From Deltaproteobacteria bacterium (GTDB taxonomy: Bacteria; Desulfobacterota; Deferrisomatia; Deferrisomatales; BM512): a stretch of 53,572 bases of DNA. How positions within the stretch are numbered: position 1 is the stretch's first letter; each line of letters begins with the position of its first letter. The notes below the pieces were generated by a model. It was not told the origin of the DNA. It did no database searches and saw only the letters and a list, made by a program, of their open reading frames with translations. This document shows, in pieces, positions 1-7,232 of the stretch. The DNA lies in NCBI GenBank assembly GCA_002869005.1, contig PKTU01000002.1, positions 1 to 53,572 of the forward strand, given 5' to 3'. Position numbers and translations under genes: made by a program.

Positions 1-7
1 AGGAGCG

Positions 8-1120
8 TTGGCAGGAGCAACCACTGGCGATATCCTCGATTTGGTCGAGCGCCTCGCGCCGCCATCCCTGGCGGAGGAGTGGGACCGGTGCGGTCTCCAG
101 ATTGGAGAAAGGAGGTCGCCCGTTTCAAAGCTCCTGATTGCTCTTAGTCCCACATTAAGGGCGGCGGAGGAAGCGGTTAAACGAAAAGCCGACCTCCTCC
201 TTACACACCATCCACTCCTCCTCGCACCAATCCAAGCTCTAGACTTTTCCAAAACAACTGCAAAGATAATCGGCACCCTGGTTAGAGGCGGTGTTGGCCA
301 CATATGCGCCCACACAAATCTGGATAAAGCCGACGGGGGAGTAAACGACTGCCTCGCCGCGCAGCTTGGCCTTGTCGATGTTGAGCCGCTTGGCCCGGGT
401 GAGCCCCTAAAAAAAATAGTCGTTACTATTCCCAGTGACCATTTTGAGGTGGTGCGTGTCGCTTTAAAGGAGGCCGGAGCTGGCAGCATCGGCCCTTACA
501 AGGGATGCTCCTTCGCTGTTTTTGGAGATGGATATTTCACTCCGCTTGAGGGCTCCGATGCTTTTATTGGCGAGGTGGGGAGAGAAGCTTCCGTGAAGGA
601 AGTTCGCCTTGAAGCGGTGGTTACCCTCTCCCGTCTTGACGGCGCAATGAGAGCGCTTATCAGCGCTCATCCCTATGAGCGCCCGGCTGTGGATGTATAT
701 GAGCTCTTGAACAGAGATGAGCGAGGGGCCATGGGGAGGGTCGGCAGCCTTAAGGAGGCGGCATCGCTTGCAAGTTTGGCGGCGGATGTCAAAAGGCGAA
801 TCAAAGCGCCGGGGGTAAGATACGTTGGAGATGGCGCCAAGACCATTAAGAGAGTTGCCGTCTGCGGGGGGTCGGGTGGAGACCTTTGGAGAGAAGCCCT
901 AAGGTCTGGGGCGGACGCTCTGGTAACGGGGGACCTTAAATATCACACCGCGCTCGATGCTGTCGAGGAGGGCTTTGCCCTTATAGACGCCGGGCACCAC
1001 TCCACGGAGGCGTCAGTCCTTGAGCCGCTGGCTAAGTTTCTGGCCGCCGAGAGCGCTAAAATTGGAGCGGACTTGGAGGTTGACGTATTTTTTGAACAAG
1101 ACCCCTTTGAGTTTATATAA
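8..1120 (+). CDS. Nif3-like dinuclear metal-centre protein (YqfO/DUF34 family)
   Basis: This 370-residue protein belongs to the Nif3/YqfO family, a ring-forming metal-binding family often annotated as GTP cyclohydrolase 1 type 2 homologue; its cellular role is not settled. Visible metal ligands are the His-His pair near residues 67-68, H102 and D106 in the HTNLD motif, and a C-terminal GHHSTE motif near residues 329-334. The length fits the long form, in which an extra PII/CutA-like domain sits between the two metal-binding halves, here roughly residues 130-235. The start is uncertain: TTG at position 8 gives the expected N-terminus, but AGGAG lies only 2 nt upstream and the frame stays open to the window edge. 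The zinc-ribbon gene follows after 44 nt and is probably co-transcribed. Confidence 0.85.
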   Translation: MAGATTGDILDLVERLAPPSLAEEWDRCGLQIGERRSPVSKLLIALSPTLRAAEEAVKRKADLLLTHHPLLLAPIQALDFSKTTAKIIGTLVRGGVGHICAHTNLDKADGGVNDCLAAQLGLVDVEPLGPGEPLKKIVVTIPSDHFEVVRVALKEAGAGSIGPYKGCSFAVFGDGYFTPLEGSDAFIGEVGREASVKEVRLEAVVTLSRLDGAMRALISAHPYERPAVDVYELLNRDERGAMGRVGSLKEAASLASLAADVKRRIKAPGVRYVGDGAKTIKRVAVCGGSGGDLWREALRSGADALVTGDLKYHTALDAVEEGFALIDAGHHSTEASVLEPLAKFLAAESAKIGADLEVDVFFEQDPFEFI

Positions 1121-1140
1121 GACCGTATATATTTGAATGG

Positions 1141-1159
1141 CTCCGGTATTCAGCCGGAG
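1141..1159 (+). promoter_or_regulatory. Small hairpin overlapping the ribosome binding site of the zinc-ribbon gene
   Basis: CTCCGG (1141-1146) pairs with CCGGAG (1154-1159) across a 7-nt loop. The 3' arm contains part of the GGAGAG ribosome binding site at 1156-1161, four bases before the ATG at 1165. The structure could limit initiation or couple it to translation of the upstream gene; that effect is inferred. Confidence 0.4.
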
Positions 1160-1164
1160 AGTAA

Positions 1165-1884
1165 ATGGAGGCACCATTGAAACAGGTACTTGAACAGCTT
1201 GGCGATCTACAGGGGATCTCTGACGAGATCGACAAGATGGAGATGCTCCGAAGAGAGGCGTTAAAAGAGCTGGATGCCATTACGGAGCGCCTTGAGGCCG
1301 CGCGTAGCGTCCTTGAAGACCGCGAAGAAAAGCACCATGCAATTGACATCGAGCGGAGGAAAAAGGAGCTTCAACTCCGCGAGGAGAAGGAGCGCCACCA
1401 GCGGATAAAGGGGCGCGTTGGAGAGGTTAAGACGAGTCGTGAGTATCAGGCGGTTATAGCCGAGACAAGCTCGGTCAAGCAGGCCATCAATCAAGCTGAA
1501 GAGGGCCTTCTGGCGGATATGGAGGCGCTCGAAGGCGCCACTAACGAGCTTAAAAAAGCCAAGGAAAATGTCGCCGGTATCGAGGCTGAGGAGGCCGAGG
1601 CGAAGGCAAAGTACGACAAAGTCTGCGCCGAGACCGAGGAGGGCATCTCCAATGGGCGCACCCGTGAGCGTGAGATTCTAAACCAAATGCCTCCGGCAAT
1701 CGTCTCACAGTATGACTTGATACGCTCCCGATGCGGCGGGGTCGCGGTTGCGGAAGCAAAAGACGAGGCTTGCACAGCCTGTTTCATGAAGATACCGCCT
1801 CAGCGTTACATTGAGGTGCTGAGGGCAAACAAGGTTCATCAGTGCCCGAATTGCTACAGGATACTAATTCCGCCGCGCGGGTAG
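1165..1884 (+). CDS. C4-type zinc-ribbon, coiled-coil protein
   Basis: The 239-residue product has a long charged coiled coil (about residues 1-180, rich in Glu, Lys and Arg heptads) followed by a C-terminal zinc ribbon. The ribbon has two Cys pairs, CTAC near residue 203 and CPNC near residue 228. This architecture matches the C4-type zinc-ribbon family (zf-RING_7, PF02591), widespread in bacteria and thought to bind nucleic acid or proteins, but without a firm function. ATG at 1165 follows a GGAGAG ribosome binding site that lies in a small hairpin. The gene lies between the Nif3-like gene and rnpB, a linkage familiar from delta-proteobacterial genomes. Confidence 0.85.
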   Translation: MEAPLKQVLEQLGDLQGISDEIDKMEMLRREALKELDAITERLEAARSVLEDREEKHHAIDIERRKKELQLREEKERHQRIKGRVGEVKTSREYQAVIAETSSVKQAINQAEEGLLADMEALEGATNELKKAKENVAGIEAEEAEAKAKYDKVCAETEEGISNGRTREREILNQMPPAIVSQYDLIRSRCGGVAVAEAKDEACTACFMKIPPQRYIEVLRANKVHQCPNCYRILIPPRG

Positions 1885-1911
1885 CTTTTAAACGTTCTTT
1901 TAAAAATGGTT

Positions 1912-2275
1912 TGCACGGGCGCGGGCAACCGCCGCGGGGGTTTCCCCGGGGAGGAAAGTCCGGGCTCCACAGGGCAGGATGCTGGATAACATCCAGGCGG
2001 GGCGACCCGACGGAAAGTGCCACAGAGAATAGACCGCCTACCGGAGAGATCCGGCGGGTAAGGGTGAAACGGTGAGGTAAGAGCTCACCAGCGGCCCGGG
2101 CAACCGGGCCGGCTTGGTAAACCCCATCCGGAGCAAGGCCAAATAGGGGGACGTTTGAGGACTGCCCGTCCAAAGTTCCCGGGTAGGCTGCTTGAGGCCG
2201 GCGGTGACGCCGGACCCAGAGGAATGGTTGCCGCCCCGAAAGGGGTACAGGACCCGGCTTACAGCGCCCGTGCAC
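1912..2275 (+). ncRNA. rnpB: RNase P RNA (bacterial type A)
   Basis: This is the catalytic RNA of RNase P, which matures the 5' ends of tRNAs. The outer helix P1 is visible: GCACGGGCGC at 1913-1922 is the exact complement of GCGCCCGTGC at 2264-2273. The conserved core is present, with GAGGAAAGTCCGGGCTCC near 1953-1970, AGAGGAATGG near 2218-2227 and ACAGGACCCGGCTTACAG near 2247-2264 forming the P4/J regions. GC-rich internal hairpins fill the middle. The RNA begins 27 nt after the zinc-ribbon stop codon, and no clear U-tract terminator follows P1, so it may be processed from a longer transcript. Exact ends are estimated from P1. Confidence 0.96.
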
Positions 2276-2298
2276 CTTGTTACTGAAAGCACTTTTGA

Positions 2299-2328
2299 TT
2301 GACAATTGAGGGGCATAATCGTTAAAAT
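2299..2328 (+). promoter_or_regulatory. Sigma-70-type promoter for the first TlpA-like gene
   Basis: TTGACA at 2299-2304 and TAAAAT at 2323-2328 are separated by 18 nt. Transcription would start near 2335, about 43 nt before the chosen start codon. The match to consensus is good but rests on sequence only. Confidence 0.55.
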
Positions 2329-2377
2329 CTTCCAGTTGTGAGTTCTTTCTACTTGTTTTTATTTGGCGAGGGTGATG

Positions 2378-2902
2378 ATGAAAAAGGGTCTTGTTTCAAT
2401 TGCGGTGCTTGTTCTTTCTCTCGTTTTATTTTCAAATGCTTACGCTGACGAGGGGTGGGTGGGTAAACCCTCTCCGGATTTCAGCGTTGAGGACACAAAC
2501 GGCAACACTTACACGCTGAGTGACCTTAAAGGCAAGGTAGTATGGGTCAATTTCTGGGGTCTTCGTTGTGGGCCATGCGTCAGAGAGTTGCCCGCGCTTG
2601 AGGCGCTCAACAAAAAATACGCAGAGAAGGGTTTAGTCATCCTCGGCGTCAATGCCGATGGCGTGGACAGTAACTTCATAAAGAAATCTTTCGACGAGCG
2701 GGATGACCTTAAACAGACAGGCGTTACGTTCCCGCTGGTGCCCGACCTGGAGTTCGTGATGATAGACTCTTTCGAGCTTATGGGTGCGCCACTAAATGTC
2801 ATCATTGACAAGAACGGTTTTGTTCAGTTCCACCACGAAGGTTACGAAGCGGGTGACGAGACCCATTACGAGGAAGTCGTCGCTAAACTCCTGGGAGAGT
2901 AA
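2378..2902 (+). CDS. Exported TlpA/ResA-like thioredoxin-fold protein
   Basis: With the ATG at 2378 the product is 174 residues: a signal peptide (MKK, a long hydrophobic stretch, then SNAYA) followed by an AhpC/TSA-TlpA thioredoxin fold. The redox motif is RCGPC near residue 56, in the context NFWGLRCGPC, typical of ResA/TlpA thiol-disulfide reductases that serve cytochrome c maturation or periplasmic disulfide reduction. Several starts are possible (TTG 2363, GTG 2372, ATG 2375); GGCGAGG at 2365-2371 is best spaced for ATG 2378. A second thioredoxin-like gene follows after 47 nt, so the two probably form one unit. The redox partner cannot be read from the sequence. Confidence 0.82.
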   Translation: MKKGLVSIAVLVLSLVLFSNAYADEGWVGKPSPDFSVEDTNGNTYTLSDLKGKVVWVNFWGLRCGPCVRELPALEALNKKYAEKGLVILGVNADGVDSNFIKKSFDERDDLKQTGVTFPLVPDLEFVMIDSFELMGAPLNVIIDKNGFVQFHHEGYEAGDETHYEEVVAKLLGE

Positions 2903-2949
2903 CTTTCTGGTTTTATTCTTTTTGAATAGGGGGTTTGGGGAGAGGTTAA

Positions 2950-3513
2950 ATGGCTAAAATGGCTAAAAGCTTGTTGACGGTGCTCTTCTGCTTTTCCTTC
3001 GCGGCGGTGGCAATGGCTGGAGAGGGGACCCGCTTGGTCGTCGACCAGATGGGGGAGGGTGATGTAGCCCCCGATTTCACGCTGGAAAATTTCCAGACCG
3101 GAAAAGCTGTAACCCTTAGCGACTACATCGGCAAAAAGATAATCATGCTCGAATTCTGGGCTACCTGGTGCGACATCTGCAAAGAGGAGCTGCCGGAGCT
3201 GGTCAAAGAACATAAAGAGCTCAAAGAGAAGGGGTTCGAGATTCTCGCTATAACCCTCAGCCCCGGCGACAAAGGCGATAGAAAGAAGATCGCGGACCTT
3301 AGAGACAAGCACGGAATCGAGTATCCGATCCTGCTTGATACGAAGTATCAGGTTGCAACCGAGCTCTACCAGCTGAAAGGGCCCATCCCCCTCAAGCTCA
3401 TAATCGACTGCAAGGGCAAGCTGCGTTATGAGCATGTTGGCGATTTCGCCGAAGGCAGCGAGGTGCCCTTCGTTGTTGAAGCGCTCCTCGAAGAGGGTAA
3501 CTGTTCAGAGTAA
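2950..3513 (+). CDS. Second exported TlpA-like thioredoxin-fold protein
   Basis: The product has 187 residues, a signal peptide ending near AMA-GEG (about residue 24) and a TlpA/AhpC-type thioredoxin domain. The active-site motif is WCDIC (C-x-x-C near residues 74-77) in the context EFWATWCDIC, so the two middle residues differ from the CGPC of its upstream neighbour and the redox potential may differ. The ATG at 2950 follows GAGAGG. Tandem non-identical TlpA-like proteins suggest a two-step thiol relay or different substrates; this is inferred. An intrinsic terminator follows 23 nt after the stop. Confidence 0.82.
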   Translation: MAKMAKSLLTVLFCFSFAAVAMAGEGTRLVVDQMGEGDVAPDFTLENFQTGKAVTLSDYIGKKIIMLEFWATWCDICKEELPELVKEHKELKEKGFEILAITLSPGDKGDRKKIADLRDKHGIEYPILLDTKYQVATELYQLKGPIPLKLIIDCKGKLRYEHVGDFAEGSEVPFVVEALLEEGNCSE

Positions 3514-3536
3514 TCTTCCGATTATCAATACACTAG

Positions 3537-3573
3537 CGGCCTGCCGGATGATACGGCGGGCCGTTTTCGTTTT
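3537..3573 (+). terminator. Intrinsic terminator after the TlpA-like pair
   Basis: A 10-bp stem (CGGCCTGCCG at 3537-3546 with CGGCGGGCCG at 3554-3563, one G-T wobble) with a 7-nt loop is followed by the T-rich run 3564-3573. It separates the TlpA pair from trmFO. Confidence 0.85.
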
Positions 3574-3586
3574 GGAGTAATTAAAA

Positions 3587-4912
3587 TTGGGCGAAGAAAA
3601 ATTCAAGGCTGACGAGGTGCTGGTCATCGGCGGAGGCCTTGCTGGTGTAGAGGCAGCGCTGCAACTGGCGAACAGGGGGATACGGGTGCTTCTTCGCGAG
3701 ATGAAGCCCGTGAAGTACAGCGAGGCGCACAGCTCGCCTGCGTTGGGGGAGCTGGTATGCTCCAATTCGCTAAAAGCGATGGGGCTTGGGCAGGCGTCCG
3801 GCCTCCTTCAGGAAGAAATGTCGCGGCTTGGCTCAGTTGTCATTGAAACCGCATTGAATAACCGGGTAGCCGCCGGGCAGGCTCTCGCAGTTAACCGTGA
3901 AGATTTCTCAAAGGCCCTTACCCGGCGGGTCGAGGATGCGCCCCTTATAGAGCTTGTAAGGGGTGAGGCTACCACTCTTCCAAATGACAGGTACACCATT
4001 GCCGCCACGGGTCCGCTGACCTCGGAGCCCATGGCTGAGGCAATATCGTCGGTAACGGGTGATGAAGACCTTTACTTCTACGATGCCATGGCCCCGATAA
4101 TCGAGGGCGATTCGATTGACCGTAGCGTGGTCTTCGCCGCATCGCGTTATGAAAAGGGGGGGCCTGATTACCTAAATTGCCCGATGACGCGTGAAGAGTT
4201 CGGTCGGTTCTTTGCCGCGCTTACGAGCGCGGAGATTGTACCGACTCGTAACTTCGAAAAAGAGAGAGTATTCCAGGGGTGCCAGCCGATAGAGACCTTG
4301 GCGGCAAAGGGTGAGAAGACGCTGCTCTTTGGCCCGATGAAGCCTGTGGGTTTTATCGACCCACGCACCGGAAAGCGCCCACATGCGCTACTCCAGCTAA
4401 GGAGGGAGGATGAGGGCGGGCAACGATGGAACATGGTTGGCTTTCAAACCAAGCTCACCTACCCCGAGCAGAAAAGGGTCTTCAGGTTGATACCCGGACT
4501 TCAAGAGGCCAGCTTTTACAGGCTCGGCTCGCTGCATCGGAATACCTACGTCGATGGACCGCGCGTCCTCGATGGCTACCTCCGGGCGAGGCGAGCCCCC
4601 TGGATACAATTCGCAGGTCAGATTACAGGGGTGGAGGGATACCTGGAGTCGGCGGCGATGGGGATCTGGGCGGGGCTCAATCTGGCTTTAAGGCTCAGCG
4701 GGAAAACCCCCGATCTTCCACCGGAGGAGAGCGGCATCGGCGCGCTCGTCAGACATGTTTATACAGCTCCCGGCAAGCGCTATGAACCGATGAACATGAA
4801 CTTTGGAATCCTCCCGCCGCTCGGAGTAAGGATGAAGGACAAGAAGGAGTCGAAGAGGCTCCGCGCCGAACGCGCGCTTGAGGCGCTTGATAAGTGGATA
4901 GCTACCCTCTAG
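3587..4912 (+). CDS. trmFO: TrmFO, folate/FAD-dependent tRNA (uracil-54-C5)-methyltransferase
   Basis: The 441-residue cytoplasmic enzyme makes ribothymidine at tRNA position 54, using methylene-tetrahydrofolate as carbon donor and FADH2 as reductant. The FAD dinucleotide-binding loop GGGLAG is at residues 15-20, and characteristic GidA-family segments such as HSSPALGELVCSNSLK (about residues 48-63) and YLESAAMG near residue 352 are present. The length is normal. The start is TTG at 3587 with GGAG at 3574-3577, 9 nt upstream. It is convergent with the deoxynucleoside kinase gene and their stop codons share the sequence CTAG (4909-4912). TrmFO and ThyX, both present here, draw on the same methylene-folate and flavin chemistry. 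Confidence 0.95.
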   Translation: MGEEKFKADEVLVIGGGLAGVEAALQLANRGIRVLLREMKPVKYSEAHSSPALGELVCSNSLKAMGLGQASGLLQEEMSRLGSVVIETALNNRVAAGQALAVNREDFSKALTRRVEDAPLIELVRGEATTLPNDRYTIAATGPLTSEPMAEAISSVTGDEDLYFYDAMAPIIEGDSIDRSVVFAASRYEKGGPDYLNCPMTREEFGRFFAALTSAEIVPTRNFEKERVFQGCQPIETLAAKGEKTLLFGPMKPVGFIDPRTGKRPHALLQLRREDEGGQRWNMVGFQTKLTYPEQKRVFRLIPGLQEASFYRLGSLHRNTYVDGPRVLDGYLRARRAPWIQFAGQITGVEGYLESAAMGIWAGLNLALRLSGKTPDLPPEESGIGALVRHVYTAPGKRYEPMNMNFGILPPLGVRMKDKKESKRLRAERALEALDKWIATL

Positions 4913-5529
4913 AGGTGTTTTTCAATGACCTCAAGTAGCTCTATTCGATCTACCAGGTTATGGAGAAAATCCATCCTCGATGCGTCCACCTCGACCACGG
5001 GTGAGATGCCGGCTTCGCGGTACTTTTTTATCCAGCTTTTATAGAGCGCGTTTAAACCTTTGAGGTACTCCGTGTCTATCGAGCTCTCATAATCACGGCC
5101 ACGCTTCGCTATCCTCTTTTTTACCGTGCGTAAGTTCGTCTTCATATAGATGAGGAGATCGGGTGGATTAATGGAGTTTAAAATCGTGGAGTAGAGTCTG
5201 CGGTACGCCTCGTAGTCTCGCCCGGTAAGGATGCCCTTTTTATGTAGGTGCATCGCGAAGACCTCGGCATCCTCATAAATTGTCCGGTCCTGAATAACCG
5301 TCTGTCCGCAAGCGTCGAGCTGTTGGTGTGTTCTGAATTTAAGGGCCAGAAAATAGATTTGCGAGTGAAATGCCCACCTTTTCATCTCCTCGTAAAAATC
5401 AGCAAGGTAGGGGTTTTCCTCATTCCGTTCATAAAAGGGGCGGATATCCTTATAGCGGTTGCACAAAAATTTCACGAGGCTTGATTTGCCGCTGCCCATC
5501 GTGCCCGCGACCGCAATGTATTTTATCAT
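4909..5529 (-). CDS. Deoxynucleoside kinase (dNK/dGK-dAK family)
   Basis: The 206-residue protein phosphorylates deoxynucleosides for nucleotide salvage. The P-loop GTMGSGKSS is at residues 9-17, the ENPYLADFYEE segment typical of the dGK/dCK family at about 38-48, and DRTIYEDAEVFA at 81-92. A lid region rich in Arg and Lys follows near residues 140-160. Which base it prefers cannot be told. I chose ATG at 5529 because an upstream in-frame TTG (5568) would place an intrinsic-terminator-like hairpin inside the coding region. The ribosome binding site is weak. It is probably last in a leftward unit rex / glycosyltransferase / response regulator / kinase, although a terminator-like hairpin lies just before it. 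Confidence 0.85.
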   Translation of the reverse strand: MIKYIAVAGTMGSGKSSLVKFLCNRYKDIRPFYERNEENPYLADFYEEMKRWAFHSQIYFLALKFRTHQQLDACGQTVIQDRTIYEDAEVFAMHLHKKGILTGRDYEAYRRLYSTILNSINPPDLLIYMKTNLRTVKKRIAKRGRDYESSIDTEYLKGLNALYKSWIKKYREAGISPVVEVDASRMDFLHNLVDRIELLEVIEKHL

Positions 5530-5542
5530 TTGGTTATCCGCG

Positions 5543-5565
5543 AAAAAAAAAGGCGCATAAGCGCC
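5543..5565 (-). terminator. Terminator-like hairpin between response regulator and nucleoside kinase
   Basis: On the minus strand GGCGC (5565-5561), loop TTAT and GCGCC (5556-5552) are followed by nine T residues (5551-5543). The stem has only five GC-rich pairs. The U-tract ends about 13 nt before the kinase start codon, so it acts either as a partial terminator or as an attenuator. Confidence 0.65.
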
Positions 5566-5592
5566 CAAATGTCATTACTTAAATAGGGTGCT

Positions 5593-5961
5593 TTAACTAT
5601 TTGGAATGTGAGACTCCAACGCCTCTCCGATTCTTTTTTTCAGTTCGGTGAGGTCGGAGGATTTTACCACGTAGTAGTCCGCGGCGTAGGATTTAATGTC
5701 TTCCTTGAAGGAGCCGTAGGCGGAGCACAAGATCACCGGAAGGTCGTAAAAATTATCGCGTAGCTCCTGCAAGGCGTCCAACCCGCTGCCGTCAACCATC
5801 TTAATGTCCAAGACAACGACATCCGGGGCTGTGCGCGCAACCTTGGAGGATAGGTCCCTCCCGGAGTCTTCCGTGAAGACTTCGTAACCGTCGTCTTCAA
5901 GCTCCAACTTATAGAGGGTCCTGATATGCTCCTCGTCATCCACTATCAATATGCGAGGCAC
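5593..5961 (-). CDS. Single-domain response regulator (receiver only)
   Basis: The 122-residue protein is a stand-alone CheY-like receiver. The acidic pair is D8-D9, the phospho-acceptor is D52 in VVVLDIKM, the switch Ser is S80 in LCSAYG and the conserved Lys is K100. There is no output domain, so it must act by protein-protein contact. GTG at 5961 follows a strong AAAGGAGG ribosome binding site with 6-nt spacing. No histidine kinase gene adjoins it; the only kinase in the window lies about 34 kb away. It sits in a leftward cluster with a glycosyltransferase and rex, so control of that cluster's products is possible but unproven. Confidence 0.88.
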   Translation of the reverse strand: MPRILIVDDEEHIRTLYKLELEDDGYEVFTEDSGRDLSSKVARTAPDVVVLDIKMVDGSGLDALQELRDNFYDLPVILCSAYGSFKEDIKSYAADYYVVKSSDLTELKKRIGEALESHIPNS

Positions 5962-5988
5962 GGTAGCCTCCTTTCATGGACTTGCGTG

Positions 5989-7203
5989 TTACCCCCAACG
6001 TTTCAGCAGGTAGGGTTTCTCCCTCTCGAAGCAGTGGCACTGCTCCTCAATGTATTCCTCGGCTTGTCCAAGCCCCATCTCCATCGTGCTCTTAACAAAG
6101 GAGAGAGTGCGGCCGAAGTAGAGGGGGGCGAGCGATTCCATCAAGGTATCGGTGTCGGTTAGCCTGTCGCGATAGGCCACTGACATGTCGAAGAGGATGT
6201 GCGCCCAGAGCACAGGCGGCAGCTCAAAACGTTTCTCCTCTGCCGCCAGAACCTCCTCCAGCTTTGAAAAAGTCTCCTCCGTCATGGCTTCCCGCCAGAG
6301 GTCGGAATATTTTTTATAGCCGTCATGAAGTTTGGAAAAAAGCGCACCGGTATTAACCGACACGGGGGGCGGCTCATCGCTCTCTCCGAGTCCGAAGCCG
6401 AAGATAGCTGTGGGCTTGGATCTGTGTACGTCTTTCCAGAAATCGTAGAGGGTTGCCTGCAAGTTAAAGAGCGTGCCGACAACCTCCCTGAACATCGGTC
6501 CCAAGCTGGAAGCAGGATCTTTTGCCCTGTGAATCTTTGGCCTGCCCAAAAAAGCCTGCGTAATTGGCTTTCTAAAGTACATAGCCAGGGTGGTCATCCA
6601 TATATCAATGCCGAAGTGGGCAGTCGCATCGCTCCAGCTGTCGTGCTCCAGATAGAACTTTGCCAGCTCCCCGGAGAAACCGAAGTCCCCTCCGATAGGC
6701 TGGCGCACCCGCCGTCCATAGAGCGCGCGGCTCATTGGGTACGCAATGTTGTTGGTTATAGTGCCATCGTATTTATGGCGTAAATAGATTGGGGTTACAT
6801 AGCCGTAGTCGCCGAAGATGGGCTCGCCCAGATTCTTGATCCATCTGGGGGTAATCGACTCGAGGTCTGCATCGACGACGACGACGGCTTCCGATTTCAG
6901 ATCGCATATAAGGCGGAAAAGGTTCCTGAAGTTGTTTCCCTTGCCAAGCACTCCTTCAGGGGTTGAGAGGTATACCCGCGGTACTTGGCAGGGGGCCTGG
7001 AAGAAGGCTTCTTTAGTACCGTCGGTTGAGAAGTTGTCGCAATTGACGATTACCGCTTTTTTGTCAGGGAAGTAACGGGTCAGCCCCAGCGATGCCTGCT
7101 CCGTTGGAAAGGCAATCGTGTCCGCTTCATTACGTGATGGTATCCCGACGATGATATCCGCTTCGGTAACATTGTCGGGGTTATCGATAATCCAGTCGAA
7201 CAT
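5989..7203 (-). CDS. GT-A fold glycosyltransferase (GT2/GT81-like)
   Basis: The 404-residue cytoplasmic enzyme has a nucleotide-sugar-binding GT-A core: GIPSRNEADTI at residues 20-30, GKGNN near 88 and the metal-binding DAD at 111-113 in VVVVDADLES. The segment RQPIGGDFGFSGELA near residues 168-182 resembles glucosyl-/mannosyl-phosphoglycerate synthases and related GT81/GT78 enzymes, which make compatible solutes or polymethyl polysaccharide precursors. The C-terminal 150 residues look helical and are not recognised. The acceptor is unknown. The start ATG lies immediately after a 12-bp hairpin that spans from the rex stop codon to this start, and the AAAGGGGA ribosome binding site lies partly in that stem. 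Confidence 0.75.
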   Translation of the reverse strand: MFDWIIDNPDNVTEADIIVGIPSRNEADTIAFPTEQASLGLTRYFPDKKAVIVNCDNFSTDGTKEAFFQAPCQVPRVYLSTPEGVLGKGNNFRNLFRLICDLKSEAVVVVDADLESITPRWIKNLGEPIFGDYGYVTPIYLRHKYDGTITNNIAYPMSRALYGRRVRQPIGGDFGFSGELAKFYLEHDSWSDATAHFGIDIWMTTLAMYFRKPITQAFLGRPKIHRAKDPASSLGPMFREVVGTLFNLQATLYDFWKDVHRSKPTAIFGFGLGESDEPPPVSVNTGALFSKLHDGYKKYSDLWREAMTEETFSKLEEVLAAEEKRFELPPVLWAHILFDMSVAYRDRLTDTDTLMESLAPLYFGRTLSFVKSTMEMGLGQAEEYIEEQCHCFEREKPYLLKRWG

Positions 7204-7232
7204 AGACTTATCCCCTTTACGGGATAAGTCTA
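7203..7232 (-). promoter_or_regulatory. Perfect 12-bp hairpin filling the rex / glycosyltransferase junction
   Basis: Read on the minus strand, TAGACTTATCCC (7232-7221) pairs perfectly with GGGATAAGTCTA (7214-7203) across the loop GTAAAG. The 5' arm begins with the rex stop codon TAG and the 3' arm ends with the A of the glycosyltransferase ATG, so the junction is one hairpin. The glycosyltransferase ribosome binding site lies in the loop and 3' arm, which would make initiation depend on ribosomes finishing rex or on an RNA-binding factor. Confidence 0.7.

Noticed and set aside
1784-2305. 173-codon minus-strand open frame over rnpB
   Set aside because: The region is clearly RNase P RNA; the open frame is a by-product of its GC-rich sequence.
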